Origin: Tubulanus polymorphus
Lineage: Eukaryota; Nemertea; Palaeonemertea; Tubulaniformes; Tubulanidae
Length of the DNA stretch: 64,000 nucleotides
Direction of reading: 5' to 3'
Assembly (NCBI RefSeq): GCF_964204645.1
Contig: NC_134033.1
Span: 11,119,155 to 11,183,154 of the forward strand
Below the pieces are notes generated by a model. That model did not search any database. It was not told the DNA's origin and was given only the letters and a program-made list of their open reading frames with translations. Each line of letters opens with the position of its first letter. Positions within the stretch are counted from its first letter, which is position 1. Below, piece by piece: positions 1 to 10,700 of this stretch. The translations under genes were made by a program, and so were the position numbers.

Positions 1-210
1 GGCCAAACTTGGTTCGACCTCAAAACTTCGGAACCCGACAAGTGCCAAATTTCAGCACGGATCAAATTATTCCGCGTAAATACGGAATTCTAACTGGTTC
101 CAGAAGTGTAACATGACCAAATCTAACCCCAGTTTGACCCGGGCCAATTCACCTCCCTGTGAAATTGCGCCTTTAAACTCCATGTTCTCTTTATGTTTTC
201 TCGAGGTTAC

Positions 211-2638
211 CTAAAGTGTTTGTGGCAAAGTTTTTTTCAATTCCATCCGCCGTTTTTTCGAGTTGATTGATCATACAGCCGGCATTATTTACCTGTTAAA
301 ATGAAAAATACGATCGCGTGATCGAAGTAGAGCAAAATAATATCGTCAGTTTCTATATCTAAAGGCGATGTCTCTTACCAGTACGTTAAGCGTTTTGCCC
401 GATTGTTGAAATTCCTGAGCAAATTTGGCGACTGCCGGCAAATCGGACAAATCCAATTCGTGCAAATATATCTCCTAAAAATAATCAATCATGCATTTGA
501 ATAAAAAAATACATGACAAGTTCTTATAACACTTAAATTAGTTTCTGGATGAATGTCATTTCACAGATCCTGCTTCATCTAACTTAAGGTAGAAGATGTC
601 ATCCTCACTTGCCAGGGGTCCGGTATCACTCCCGAACTTGCTTCCACCAGCCCCCTGGCCCAACGAAGCGTGATTTCATTACTGGCGCTGTTGCGCATGA
701 CGTCATATATTGATTTGAGAAATACTTCCTTGTTCAGTAAAAAGTTTGGTGATTGGTCCATTTAACGGGAAAACCAATAGAAGCCTAAAGTCGTTTGTTA
801 CAAGCGCTGTGATTGGTACGACCGGATTCTGGTCGGCTACTAACGACTCAAACTACTCGTGAGGTCAAGGGGTTCGGCGAACAGCTTTAGCGTAGTGGGT
901 TCAAATCCCTTGACGGGTGAAGATGGTCTAATGTATGCTGCTATAAATATGCCGGTATAAATTTACTGACTGACTGAACCCATTCAAATATTGGATTCTT
1001 TACAGCCAATGACAGTCACTTCACAGGCGTTCAGAACTTCACCTCGAGACGTATCTAATTGAAACTGCACAAACAAACGAACTACAAACAAACTACGGAT
1101 CATTCATGCGATCGTCCATACACTTTCAAAAGCTGACTGTACAGACTTTCTAATTCGAAATGAAATAAAACACCGGACATTTTACTGTCTTCACTTCACA
1201 GGTGTCACAAAGACTTCACCTCGAGACACTTGAATGAAAATGAACTAACAAATGCACTACAAATTCAGCACATTTCATCGCGCACTTTCAAAAAGCAATC
1301 AAAACTTCACGCTACAAATGGCGATTCCTCTGAAGGGATGGTTACGGGCTGTTGATTCATTCCTGCTTTTGTATAAACTTTCATCGTAATTTTATGTACC
1401 TGATTAGAAGATTTAGCTTTAAGTTCATTCAGCGCTTCTTCCCCTCTCTGTTTGCTTCTACAGACCATGTGTACAGTTCCACCTTTTAAAAACGAAATAT
1501 CCAAACAACATCAAGAGGAGCCTTGAACATCATTTAAAGGTTCAACTATCGTTCGTACCCACTTAAATTTCACAGTTTACTTTTACTATTGTACTATCAG
1601 AAATTAATGAATTTTAAGTTAAAACTAAAACAAGAATTGTTGAACCGAGTCCAATGTTTATTTGTACTAAATCAAAGGCTTTTGGGGAGACAAAGGAAAT
1701 TGGCACCTCTCATAAATGATGCAGTTCCATTGATTTACAGATTATAGATTACCCACAGTCAGATTAAGTACATGACCAGGAGGAACTCATTGCAGCAGTT
1801 TTCAAAATGATATTATTAACTAGAAAGAAGGTTTTTGGCCGCTTATTATCTGTATATCGCCCTAATTTTCACAATCGTCGCCACATTCGATTTGGTCGCT
1901 CACATATATTTGCCGAGTGATTTTATATCTATCAACAATAGATATTAACAACATCTAAGAGACTGGTGCAGGCTGCTCTCTGTTATCTATAATTACCTTT
2001 TTGAGCTATGAACTGAGCAGTAGCTTTACCGACCCCACTGTTTGCTCCAGTTATCATGAAACTTTTACCAGTCGCGTCCACATCGAGATCCGCGGCGTTA
2101 AAATTCTTACACGCTTTCTCGTAACCAGACCTTCGAACAGAGAATATCACATGAGGAACCATGCATACCCGGTATTCACACTATTACAAGAGGAATTCAG
2201 GGTTTTATGACGTTGAAACTCGCCACAATCGTAGAAAATGTAAATCATATAGCTACTTGCAATCAATTGTGGTAAAACAATACACGTAGGGGTGCCCACG
2301 TATAGGGGTGCCCATGTGTAGGGGTGCCCACGTGTAGGGGTGCCCACGCATAGGGGTGCCCATGCGTAGGGGTGCGTACGTGTAGGTGTGCCCAAGCGTA
2401 AGGGCGCCCACATAGGTACAAATGTAATAGACAATTAAATTATAAATTATTCAATATTCAACTCCCCTGGTGGTAAAAATTTTAGAAACTGAGTAATTCA
2501 AATTCAATGTGAGGAACGAAATGTAAATATGTTTTTATTTTCTTTGAAATAAACATCACCCTTTCATTTTTGCACTAACTTGGTGTATTCTTTTGATCCT
2601 TTGAAATACCAGCGAACTTTTCTCAGTACCGATGCCAT
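211..2638 (-). CDS. DHRS12: DHRS12-type short-chain dehydrogenase/reductase, 5' five exons (partial)
   Basis: Five exons join in phase on the minus strand: 2580-2638 (start ATG at 2638), 1997-2130, 1400-1482, 379-471 and 211-292; the gene continues past the left edge. Each junction has GT and AG. The product starts MASVLRKVRWYFKGSKEYTK, then SGYEKACKNF. The Rossmann glycine motif TGANSGVGKATA is at residues 47-58, GGTVHMVCR follows at about 65-73, and the NNAG motif is at 125-128, with NFATNTLG after it. The catalytic Tyr-x-x-x-Lys would lie in exons outside the window. The N-terminal W-F-x-K-G-x-x-E-Y-T-K-S-G-Y pattern ahead of the nucleotide-binding site is what I know from DHRS12, an NAD(P)-dependent oxidoreductase whose physiological substrate is unsettled. 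The family call is firm; the DHRS12 assignment is likely rather than certain. I did not find the next exon in 1-210. Confidence 0.86.
838..925 (+). repeat. Possible tRNA-derived SINE remnant in DHRS12 intron
   Basis: A B-box-like block GGTTCAAATCC lies at about 899-909 inside the DHRS12 intron between exons 379-471 and 1400-1482. No convincing A box or cloverleaf is visible upstream, so this is at most a decayed SINE head. The rest of the 930-bp intron shows nothing coding. Confidence 0.25.
2283..2420. repeat. 16-bp minisatellite in DHRS12 intron 1
   Basis: About nine tandem copies of a 16-bp unit of the form GGGGTGCCCACGTGTA lie in the first DHRS12 intron. Copies differ by single bases, and one contains CACGTG. 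The reverse strand stays open through the array, giving a spurious peptide of repeated G-T-P-T-R-type residues. Confidence 0.9.
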
Positions 2639-3053
2639 TTTATCAGTCACCAGCTCTCAACTACTGACCCTCCAATACCAGTGACTAGAGTGTGAGTAAT
2701 CAGAAGTTGAAAATGAAGATTACATAACAACAAAACGCCGGGCCCGGGAAGGTGAAGGTTAGACTGATAACTCCCCGTGTCACCGCTCTGCAGCTGAAAC
2801 TTCCTGAGCTGAAGTTTTATCTAGTTCTGGAAGATGAAGCGTTGCAGGTAATGAACTGAATGACCTGAGACAATAGTTTCTTAAATTGAAATTTCAAGCA
2901 AAAAGTAGACCGTTTACTCCCATGACAGGAAATAAATATAAATTTAATTGAATTTCGTTGGATTGTTGACTGCATCCACAATAAAAAATATGTAAACTGG
3001 TTAACGCAGTAACCGCACTTTCATTGAATTCAAATCAAAGTTTTTGATTTGAG

Positions 3054-4127
3054 TTCTATGAATAAACGCAGTAACCCTAGCGTTGGCCTGCTGAATAAAC
3101 GCAGTAACCCTAGCGTCGGCCTGTATAATAAATGCAGTAACCCTAGTGTTGGCCTAGTTAATAAACGCAGAAACCCTAGTGTTGGCCTGGTAAATAAATG
3201 AAGAAACCCTAGTGTTGGCCTGCTGAATAAACGCGGTAACCCTAATGTCGGCCTGTTTAATAAACGCAGAAACCCTAGTGATGGCCTGTTTAATAAACGC
3301 AGAAACCCTAGTGATGGCCTGTTTAATAAACGCAGCTACCCTAGTGTTGGCCTGTTTAATAAACGCAGCTACCCTAGTGTTGGTCTGTTTAATAAACGCA
3401 GAAACCCTAGTGTTGGCCTGTTTAATAAACGCAGCTACCCTAGTGTTGGTCTGTTTAATAAACGCAGAAACCTAGTGTTGGCCTGTTTAATAAATGCAGT
3501 AACCCCAGTGTTGGCCTGTTTAATAAACGCAGTAACCCTAGCGTTGGCCTGTTTAATAAACGCAGAAACCCTAGTGTTGGCCTGTTTAATAAACGCAGTA
3601 ACCCTAGTGTTGGCCTGTTTAATAAACGCAGTTACCCTAGTGTTGGCCTGTTTGATAAACGCAGAAACCCTAGTGTTGGCCTGTTTAATAAACGCAGTAA
3701 CCCTATAGTGTTGGCCTGTTTAATAAACGCAGTAACCCTGGTGTTGGCCTGTTTAATAAACGCAGTTACCCTAGTGTTGGCCTGTTTAATAAACGCAGTA
3801 ACCCTAGTGTTGGCCTGTTTAATAAACGCAGCTACCCTAGTGTTGGCCTGTTTAATAAACGCAGAAACCCTAGTGTTGGCCTGTTTAATAAACGCAGCTA
3901 CCCTAGTGTTGGCCTGTTTAATAAACGCAGAAACCCTAGTGTTGGCCTGTTTAATAAACGCAGCTACCCTAGTGTTGGCCTGTTTAATAAACGTAGAAAC
4001 CCTAGTGTTGGCCTGTTTAATAAACGCAGAAATCCTAGTGTTGGCCTGTTTAATAAACGCAGAAACCCTAGTGTTGGCCTGTTTAATAAATGCAGTTACC
4101 CTAGCGTTTGCCAGGTGAATAAACGTG
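3054..4127. repeat. 33-bp minisatellite, about 32 copies
   Basis: A 33-bp unit containing TGTTTAATAAACGCAG and CCTAGTGTTGGCC is repeated head to tail for about 1.07 kb between the DHRS12 start and the GPCR. Outer copies at the left end are more diverged (CTGAATAAACGC, GTTAATAAACGC) and the centre is homogeneous. Because 33 is a multiple of three, both strands stay open as 11-residue peptide repeats (ACLINAETLVL on plus). No start context, splice site or family match suggests these are proteins. A few units have a 1-bp deletion or a 2-bp insertion (around 3470 and 3703) that break the plus-strand frame. Confidence 0.95.
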
Positions 4128-4139
4128 CTATGGTCCACA

Positions 4140-5153
4140 ACACACCGGTATATTCAAATTCACTTTGAGTCTTCACTGTGACAGGAATAGAATTTACTGG
4201 CGGTATTCTGACTACCTGAGTGGTTGTTACGGGTTCCCCTATACAAATGGGAAATGGTACAATACAATAGCTTCATTGTGTAAAATTAAGCATTCCAAAT
4301 TTTGTATGAATTTTATTGTTGTTATTTATCTATATGGGGATTTTGATTGAGAAATAAATTGTAACTTTTCCTTCTCGTTCTTGATATCGCTGTTCTTACG
4401 TCGAATTTTGTTGTGACGAGGCGAAATATATCACATTCTACTTTTTGAGAGCTATGCATACATTCACTTCTAAAAATTTGCCAATGAAACAATAGGACAA
4501 ACATTTACCAATGAAACCCTACGTTAGATTGTCTTATCGTGAGGAGAATAAAGCTGTACTAGGAGGGTGTGGCGAACGATGATCAAAAAGAGATGGTTAT
4601 TGCTAAAGCTTCTTTCAGTCGTGATCACTTTCGATGCGTAATTAATTGACACAATAGGCAACATTTTGTGATAATGTAAGGAACTCTTTCAAGCAGTCAT
4701 ACGCGTATCTGGCATTGCGTATTTCAGATTTCGCTTAGCGCGATCAGTCGGTAGTTTACTCAACCGGGGTACGTCATGATGCACTTTCATCGGTTGAAAA
4801 CAAACTATCATCGTCATCTTTTTAATGTAGTATTAATAAGTTGATCGGTTGATGCCATTGACTTCATATTCCGCGATCTTAAGGCAAATCTCAGACGTGT
4901 ATTCGAGTTTTACGTATAGGGCCTGTTCAAACAAGCATTGGAAATTGGGCACTGTCTAAAGGAAGGTACGTACTCACTTTTAACTGATTCGCCGTATGGG
5001 GCCTATAACTGTTCTTCAAACTGATACAAAAAACTGTTCCCCTGAATCTCATTCTATGTAAATCATTTCGAAAATGAAATAGCTATTTGACTACCTTTAC
5101 TATACCTTGGTAGGGAATGAAGACACAATTTCTAAGACGAATATTTTTACAGG
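4140..5153. other. Intergenic, upstream of GPCR
   Basis: About 1 kb between the minisatellite and the GPCR exon. I see no coding exon or RNA gene. It probably holds the promoter and a 5' untranslated exon of the GPCR, because the GPCR coding exon is preceded by a good acceptor. Confidence 0.5.
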
Positions 5154-5165
5154 AAATAGAGGAAG

Positions 5166-6170
5166 ATGGGCTATTACGGGAATGCGAATGAAAGTGAATT
5201 TTGTTGGGTCGAGAAGTGGAGTTGGACAACACCAATAACCAGCTACATAGTAGAAGCCCCAGCCTGGGCGTACCCTGCCCTAAGTCTAATTGGTTTAGTT
5301 GTCATAGTCCTGGGCACTTACAGAAAGGCGTCGCACAGTTCGTGCCATTTCTACATGTTGATTTTAGGGATTGCCGATTTATACGCTATTGTGGGTATTG
5401 AAGTGCCCTATCTGATGGATGTATACCGTGTTAAATTCACACGAGTTATGTGTATCGTGAAGGCTTTCCACAAGGATTGCCCAAAACAAGCAGCTATTTG
5501 GATTCTGGTGCTGATGACAGTTGATCGCGCAGTAGCGGTTTACAAACCTCTCCAAGCTGCCACGTTATGCACGGTGCCTAGGGCGAAGAAACTAACGGCG
5601 GGTACAATCGGTATACTGGTCTTGATTGAAGGGACTTGGGCCACTTTTCACGTTAATAAGGATCAATTTGGCACATGGACAGCTTGCGTATTGGAAGATG
5701 ATATCGCTTATACAATTTTCCATCACTATAACAACACGATGTCGTTATATTTACCAATACTTGTAATAGCGGTGGCGAATGGTATGATTGTAGTTGGCGT
5801 CAGAGGTTCCGCAAGCATGGACTCAACTCAACAAGTCATTGATACTAAAAAGCAAGTCACAGCGAAGAAGATAACAGTTTTAGTAATTTTAACATCTGTC
5901 GCATTCGTGGCCCTTTCTCTTTTATTCGCAGTTATAACAATTCTATTTTTAGAATATGGTTCAATACGAAAAACCTCCGATTTCTACTATAGACATTGCG
6001 AATACGAATATTATTTCCTTTTTCTCGTTGCGGGGTACTGCGTCGGCGTCTCTTTAATGAACGCCAATCACTGGGTTAACGCCTGCATCTTTATGGGCAG
6101 TGCAAATTTTCGAAATGACGTCAAAACAAATCTTATAAAACTTTTTGAAAAATGGACCATTAGGTTTTAG
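5166..6170 (+). CDS. Divergent rhodopsin-class G protein-coupled receptor
   Basis: One uninterrupted frame of 334 residues with seven hydrophobic segments at roughly 32-52, 61-83, 95-118, 143-161, 191-211, 235-262 and 283-308. An N-glycosylation site NES lies at 8-10. TM2 has the conserved Asp (LGIADLYA, Asp71). Cys96 at the top of TM3 and Cys174 in the second extracellular loop can form the usual disulfide. The TM3 end reads VDRAVAVYKP, so the D-R-Y motif is D-R-A. TM6 lacks the usual C-W-x-P proline, and the N-P-x-x-Y of TM7 is replaced by NHWVN. The ATG at 5166 follows a polypyrimidine run and acceptor (TTTTTACAG ending at 5154), so the 5' UTR is probably spliced while the coding part is one exon. 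AATAAA occurs near 6525. It is a class A-like receptor of unknown ligand, of the type found in lineage-specific invertebrate expansions. Confidence 0.88.
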   Translation: MGYYGNANESEFCWVEKWSWTTPITSYIVEAPAWAYPALSLIGLVVIVLGTYRKASHSSCHFYMLILGIADLYAIVGIEVPYLMDVYRVKFTRVMCIVKAFHKDCPKQAAIWILVLMTVDRAVAVYKPLQAATLCTVPRAKKLTAGTIGILVLIEGTWATFHVNKDQFGTWTACVLEDDIAYTIFHHYNNTMSLYLPILVIAVANGMIVVGVRGSASMDSTQQVIDTKKQVTAKKITVLVILTSVAFVALSLLFAVITILFLEYGSIRKTSDFYYRHCEYEYYFLFLVAGYCVGVSLMNANHWVNACIFMGSANFRNDVKTNLIKLFEKWTIRF

Positions 6171-7753
6171 ATAAAGTTCTGATCTAAGTGTGTATAATCT
6201 GCACTGGAATGTTAAATTTCTTGAAGGATTTCGATCATGATGTTCAAGCCATTTGTTCTGCCTCTTTTTCAATATGTTACGAGCAAATGATTTCATTTTC
6301 TACGTTTTGAAAGTTCAAGAGGTGCAGCTCAGAATTTGGTTTGATTATTGCATCAGTTGATTTTCCATCATCTCTTGCGCCTCGACGAATCGTAGGGACC
6401 GCTGGACTGTAAGAGAACCCGACTCGCGAATTCTTACTCCTCCAGCGAGATTCTAAATTCAGCTCTGTGATCGACTCTAAATGCGCGTCCTCAGAAATCG
6501 TATGCAGGATTTGTCGAAACCATCAAATAAATGAACAACGAAATCAATTAAATACATAATAATATTATATTATATAATTAGACATAATGAAAAGTTTGAA
6601 GGTCGTCAATGTTTCACACATACATCGAATACAAATAACAAAAAATAAACAACACATGTTTTTCATAAATGGAGAAGAAAATGAATTTTACAGATTAACG
6701 CTTATTTCACGTTGAGTACATCCTAAAAATGTATGTACCTTAATTACATCAGACTCAACCCCCACCTCCCTGATAACATCAATTTACATCAGACTCTCAA
6801 CCCCACCCACCTCCCTGGTTACATCAAATATACAATTCTAAACAATACGGAAATTTGACACTATAGGCCTATTGTACATTCAACGATGATCAAATTTGTT
6901 TCAAGTTCTGTTATCAGGTATTTTACTAAAGTGCTCACAGACATTTCACTTTTCATCACTTTGATGTTACAAAAAATTGTGATGATGATAGCTAAACTCA
7001 GCTAGATTCTAAAGAAATCTGTAAACCTGCCGATAAAATGGATGATTAACCCATGTTCGTTCTATCTGACCTTTCAACTAACAACAATACAAAATATATC
7101 ATGTGACATGAAATGGAGTAATTTACATTGACGTCTATTTTCTAAATAGACGAACGAATGAAAGAATTAATGAATTAAATGGTTTTTTTACGTACGACGG
7201 TATCTTAGTTTTCTTTTAACAAATGCAACGACAAAAATATATTTACATCTCATCTTAGTATGGCGCCCCCTTTAGTTCATACCATGCGACATATCGCTAG
7301 TATCGAACTAAGGTTAGGTTTTAGGAGTCCTTATTATTCACTTGAACAAAATCATTGAACCTTCGATAAATATTCAAAGTAATACACACATAGAAGTCTT
7401 CTACTCCTCATTGAACAATTCATCCAGGTAACTATTTGTAGTATGGGATCATTCACCTATTACGTACGCATTAGGGGAGGGGGTGGTAAGTGCAATTGCG
7501 TACTGTAATGCTTAATGTACATGAAATAATGGCTGATTTTGTGTACAGGGCTGGGAGGGGGTTTGAGAAATTCAAATTGTATGCGTACTTAATAAATGAA
7601 TGATCCCTATGTAACGCATACAAACATCAACGATTTCGAAGTGTTCAACCTATCAATCGGTTTTTAAAGACTACATAACTAAAACTCCGTGTCAGTGATA
7701 GAAATTGTCGAGCTGTGATTCATATTACGTCTGCCGTCGTTTTCTAGAACGGT
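6171..7753. other. GPCR 3' UTR and STAG 3' UTR interval
   Basis: The two genes converge here. No further exon is visible. There is an imperfect double copy of about 50 bp rich in CACCTCCCTG at about 6744-6830, and one inverted-repeat element at 7445-7607, described separately. Confidence 0.5.
7445..7607. mobile_element. MITE-like element with GGGATCATTCA termini
   Basis: A 163-bp element begins GGGATCATTCACCTATTA with GTACGCAT just after, and ends with the reverse complement of the same pattern (TAATAAATGAATGATCCC). It is flanked by TAT on both sides. The terminal repeats are about 28 bp and imperfect. It contains no coding capacity. It lies just beyond the STAG stop codon, so it may be within the STAG 3' UTR. 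Confidence 0.8.
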
Positions 7754-10700
7754 TCATTGGAAAGAGTATTCGTCGTCCTCCTGTAAAATAAATAATAAAA
7801 CAAATTTACAATTCAATCTACTGATTGTAAGTTACTACGAAGCCTTTCTCAGGTCGTCTAACATCCAACCTGATCGTCGGCTATTGGTCGCTGATTTTTC
7901 AGGCGGGGAAGTGTACAAAATATTGTTAACACCGATCGCAGACCGGTTTAAGTCTATCATGTATCACTGATCAGATGGGAGTTTGTGTTATGTGACCGAT
8001 CTTAACGAACAGTGATGTGATGACTTAAGCTTTCAAATGATTGTGGATCTCAGGTGACCAGAGCGTAGCTGAGATCCGACAAACCAGTTTCAGCTGAATC
8101 AGCGACCCGACCTCGAGATGTGACATCGGTGTTCTTAAGACCGAACGGATGTTAACGCCAACAGAGTATGGCTTTAGGATTAGTCATCAACACGATCGTC
8201 CCAGGTATGGCAACTGAACTTAAGTTCCATTGTATCAATCTGTAACCAGGACAATCACTATTGATTGTAGTGTGAAGTTGTAACGAGTGTGCTGATAAAA
8301 TTTCTGAGTCATTTCGAATAAAGAATCTTGATTAAGGCTATAGATTGATACTGATGTATTACTAAACCAACTCGGTTTCAATTTATTCATTAGTTAACAA
8401 CTATAGTAGACCTCTCATAACTCAAATTACTTTGGGACTAGTTGTTATTGAGATAATTGAGTTAGACGATGGTGTTTTTTTGACATTTTGTTGCAATGGT
8501 TCGGAGATTTGTGTTTGAGTGAATTGATTTTGTATTGGAGTTAAGAGGAGTCTACTGTAAAATAATCGAACACATTCAAAATGGAATGTATTTAGTTAAG
8601 AAACGTCTAGTGAAAAATCGTTGTTTCCAGTTAGTATTGAAGGTTTTATGAATGTTGAAATATTCTAACGAACTGAAAAGCATGCTTTAAAATCAACTGG
8701 AATAATCCTCAACTGCCAGGGCCTGAAATACCAGAAATCAATGAGCTCAAGGCTGAAATACTAAAGCCCCATCGACACTATCCTCTGTTCTAAAATGGAA
8801 TGGACCAAATCAGAACGGAATTTTTGCTAGAGTGAATGCAGAGTTTGTTCTAGATTGGAAGGGATTAAATCAAGAATATTTTGAATTTAACCCAGCGTGA
8901 ATGCAATCACAATGATTCCCAGTTGAGAGCAGTAAACTCAACTGACTCAAGGGACCACAGCTGAGGAGAGGACCGACCCTGGCAGTTGGGGACGGATCGA
9001 ACTTCACGCCTTACGTCGACGATTTCTATATTCTCGGCGACATCAGGAATCTCACGAATCGGTCGCATCGGATACTGCGGTACGCTACATTTACGCCTGC
9101 GCGTACCGTAGCTACGACGACCGGTATCGGACGCCGTTTTCTCTTGTTGACTCGGGCTCGAGAACTGCCCGATATCCGGGCTCTCGTCCTGGCTCTGCGA
9201 AACCCTAAATTTGTGTTATCAAAATTGACACGATTATTGCACATTCAGTACAAGTCCGTTTAACACCACTGCTGACCTCGGAGAAATATTGATGAAACTT
9301 TATGAAAGGTTTGCTACTTCAGGAAAGATGACATGCTATGTACAACAGCAGGCAACAAGGGATGGGGAAGAGTGAATAGATTTGACTAGTAGTTTATCAC
9401 GCAACTTACCGATTAGATCGGCGACTGTACGTCTGTTCATGTGGTTGTTGTTGTTGCTGGGAGACGTCTGCCTGTTGAGGATCTAACCACGCGCCTTGAG
9501 ACATCTGAGCGATCGTCATAGCAACCGTCCTATTGTTACAAATGATATATCTTTTTAACCAGAATTGATACAGATTAACTGCCGATTGCTTAGCGATTCC
9601 AGATGTTTTACTTTCACGATTAAGTAAGATATATTTTCAACAAACAACAATCTAATTATTTGTTTGTATATTTGGTTTGTTAGGTAAGAGAATATAATTA
9701 ATAAACTTACGCCTCATCACTGAGATCACCTTCCGTTCGTGGTCGTTTTATAGCTGTGGATGCTGAGAGTGGTTCTCCAGGAGCCGGAGTCTGGGGTTCA
9801 TATACTACAATTAGAAATGGGCGAAAGGTCATGATTTTGATTGCCTTCATCAAATCTTATATCATATGAAAATATAGTGACACAAACTTCTTAAAAAAGA
9901 AAATCAACAGGATATTAGCTGATTCTGTAGTGTTAGATGTGGATTTTCAGAGGAGGAATAGACACTAGATTGCTGAGTGCTAATAGGTTAAAGGGATCAA
10001 CTTACCATCGTGTTGTTGTTTTCCACGCTTTTTGCCGCCTTTCGGAGGTCGCCCGGGCGGGTTCTTCATCGTCGGGTTCATCGTCGGTTCGGTATCTCCC
10101 TGTACGAGACTGTTTCTGTAGGTTAACAGAGGCGCCCAGTCTTCGCTCCTAGTCGACGGCATACCACCGGCTAAATGCTTATCCAGGTACATTACACTAC
10201 AACAAACATTAATATTCATACTTAATCATTCCTCATTACAGCCAGCTTAATTCGGACCTTAGTGTGCGATTGATGAAAGCATTCCGGTTAATGAGATGCT
10301 AGGATTTTTAGGAAATTGAATTGGATAAGCTTTCTCTGTTAAGTATTTCTTTTCATTATTTAAAAAAATTAAATAAAAAAAAACAATATTGAACAGTAAC
10401 GCAGTCAAACTTGTCATCAGAGAAGTCGTCTCATTACATACATCAGTCATCACTGTTTTGAGTCATTGTGTAGATCTTGACTTAAAACACTGTTCGCTGG
10501 AACTGTAGCTTTTAAACAGTCGAGCTTTGTTTGAAATTGTAACCAATGAGAATGAAGCAGAGTCAGGAACTGTATCATTCCTGTGTGCCAGTGTAAATAT
10601 CAAACAGTGAATCAGAACGATCAGTAATGAGCTCGTCGTCAGTAGCGAACGTGTTGAGCAAGTTTAAGTGTAAAATGTAAAGCCTGTCCCAATCTGCTAA

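Noticed and set aside
579..761. 60-codon minus-strand open frame in the DHRS12 intron
   Set aside because: It lies inside an intron of the phase-checked DHRS12 model, has no splice signals and matches no family I know.
2147..2434. Upstream DHRS12 exon ending YAWFLM
   Set aside because: It would need an intron of about 25 bases. The true first exon is at 2580-2638 and joins in phase.
3245..4138. Leucine/alanine-rich peptide repeats on both strands
   Set aside because: Produced by a 33-bp minisatellite; no start context or gene structure.
9015..9244. Basic Arg-rich C-terminus for STAG
   Set aside because: Arises if the acceptor at about 9199 is used. The acceptor at 9205 restores a phase that leads on to EDDEYSFQ and a stop in the next exon, so the Arg-rich frame is an off-frame reading.
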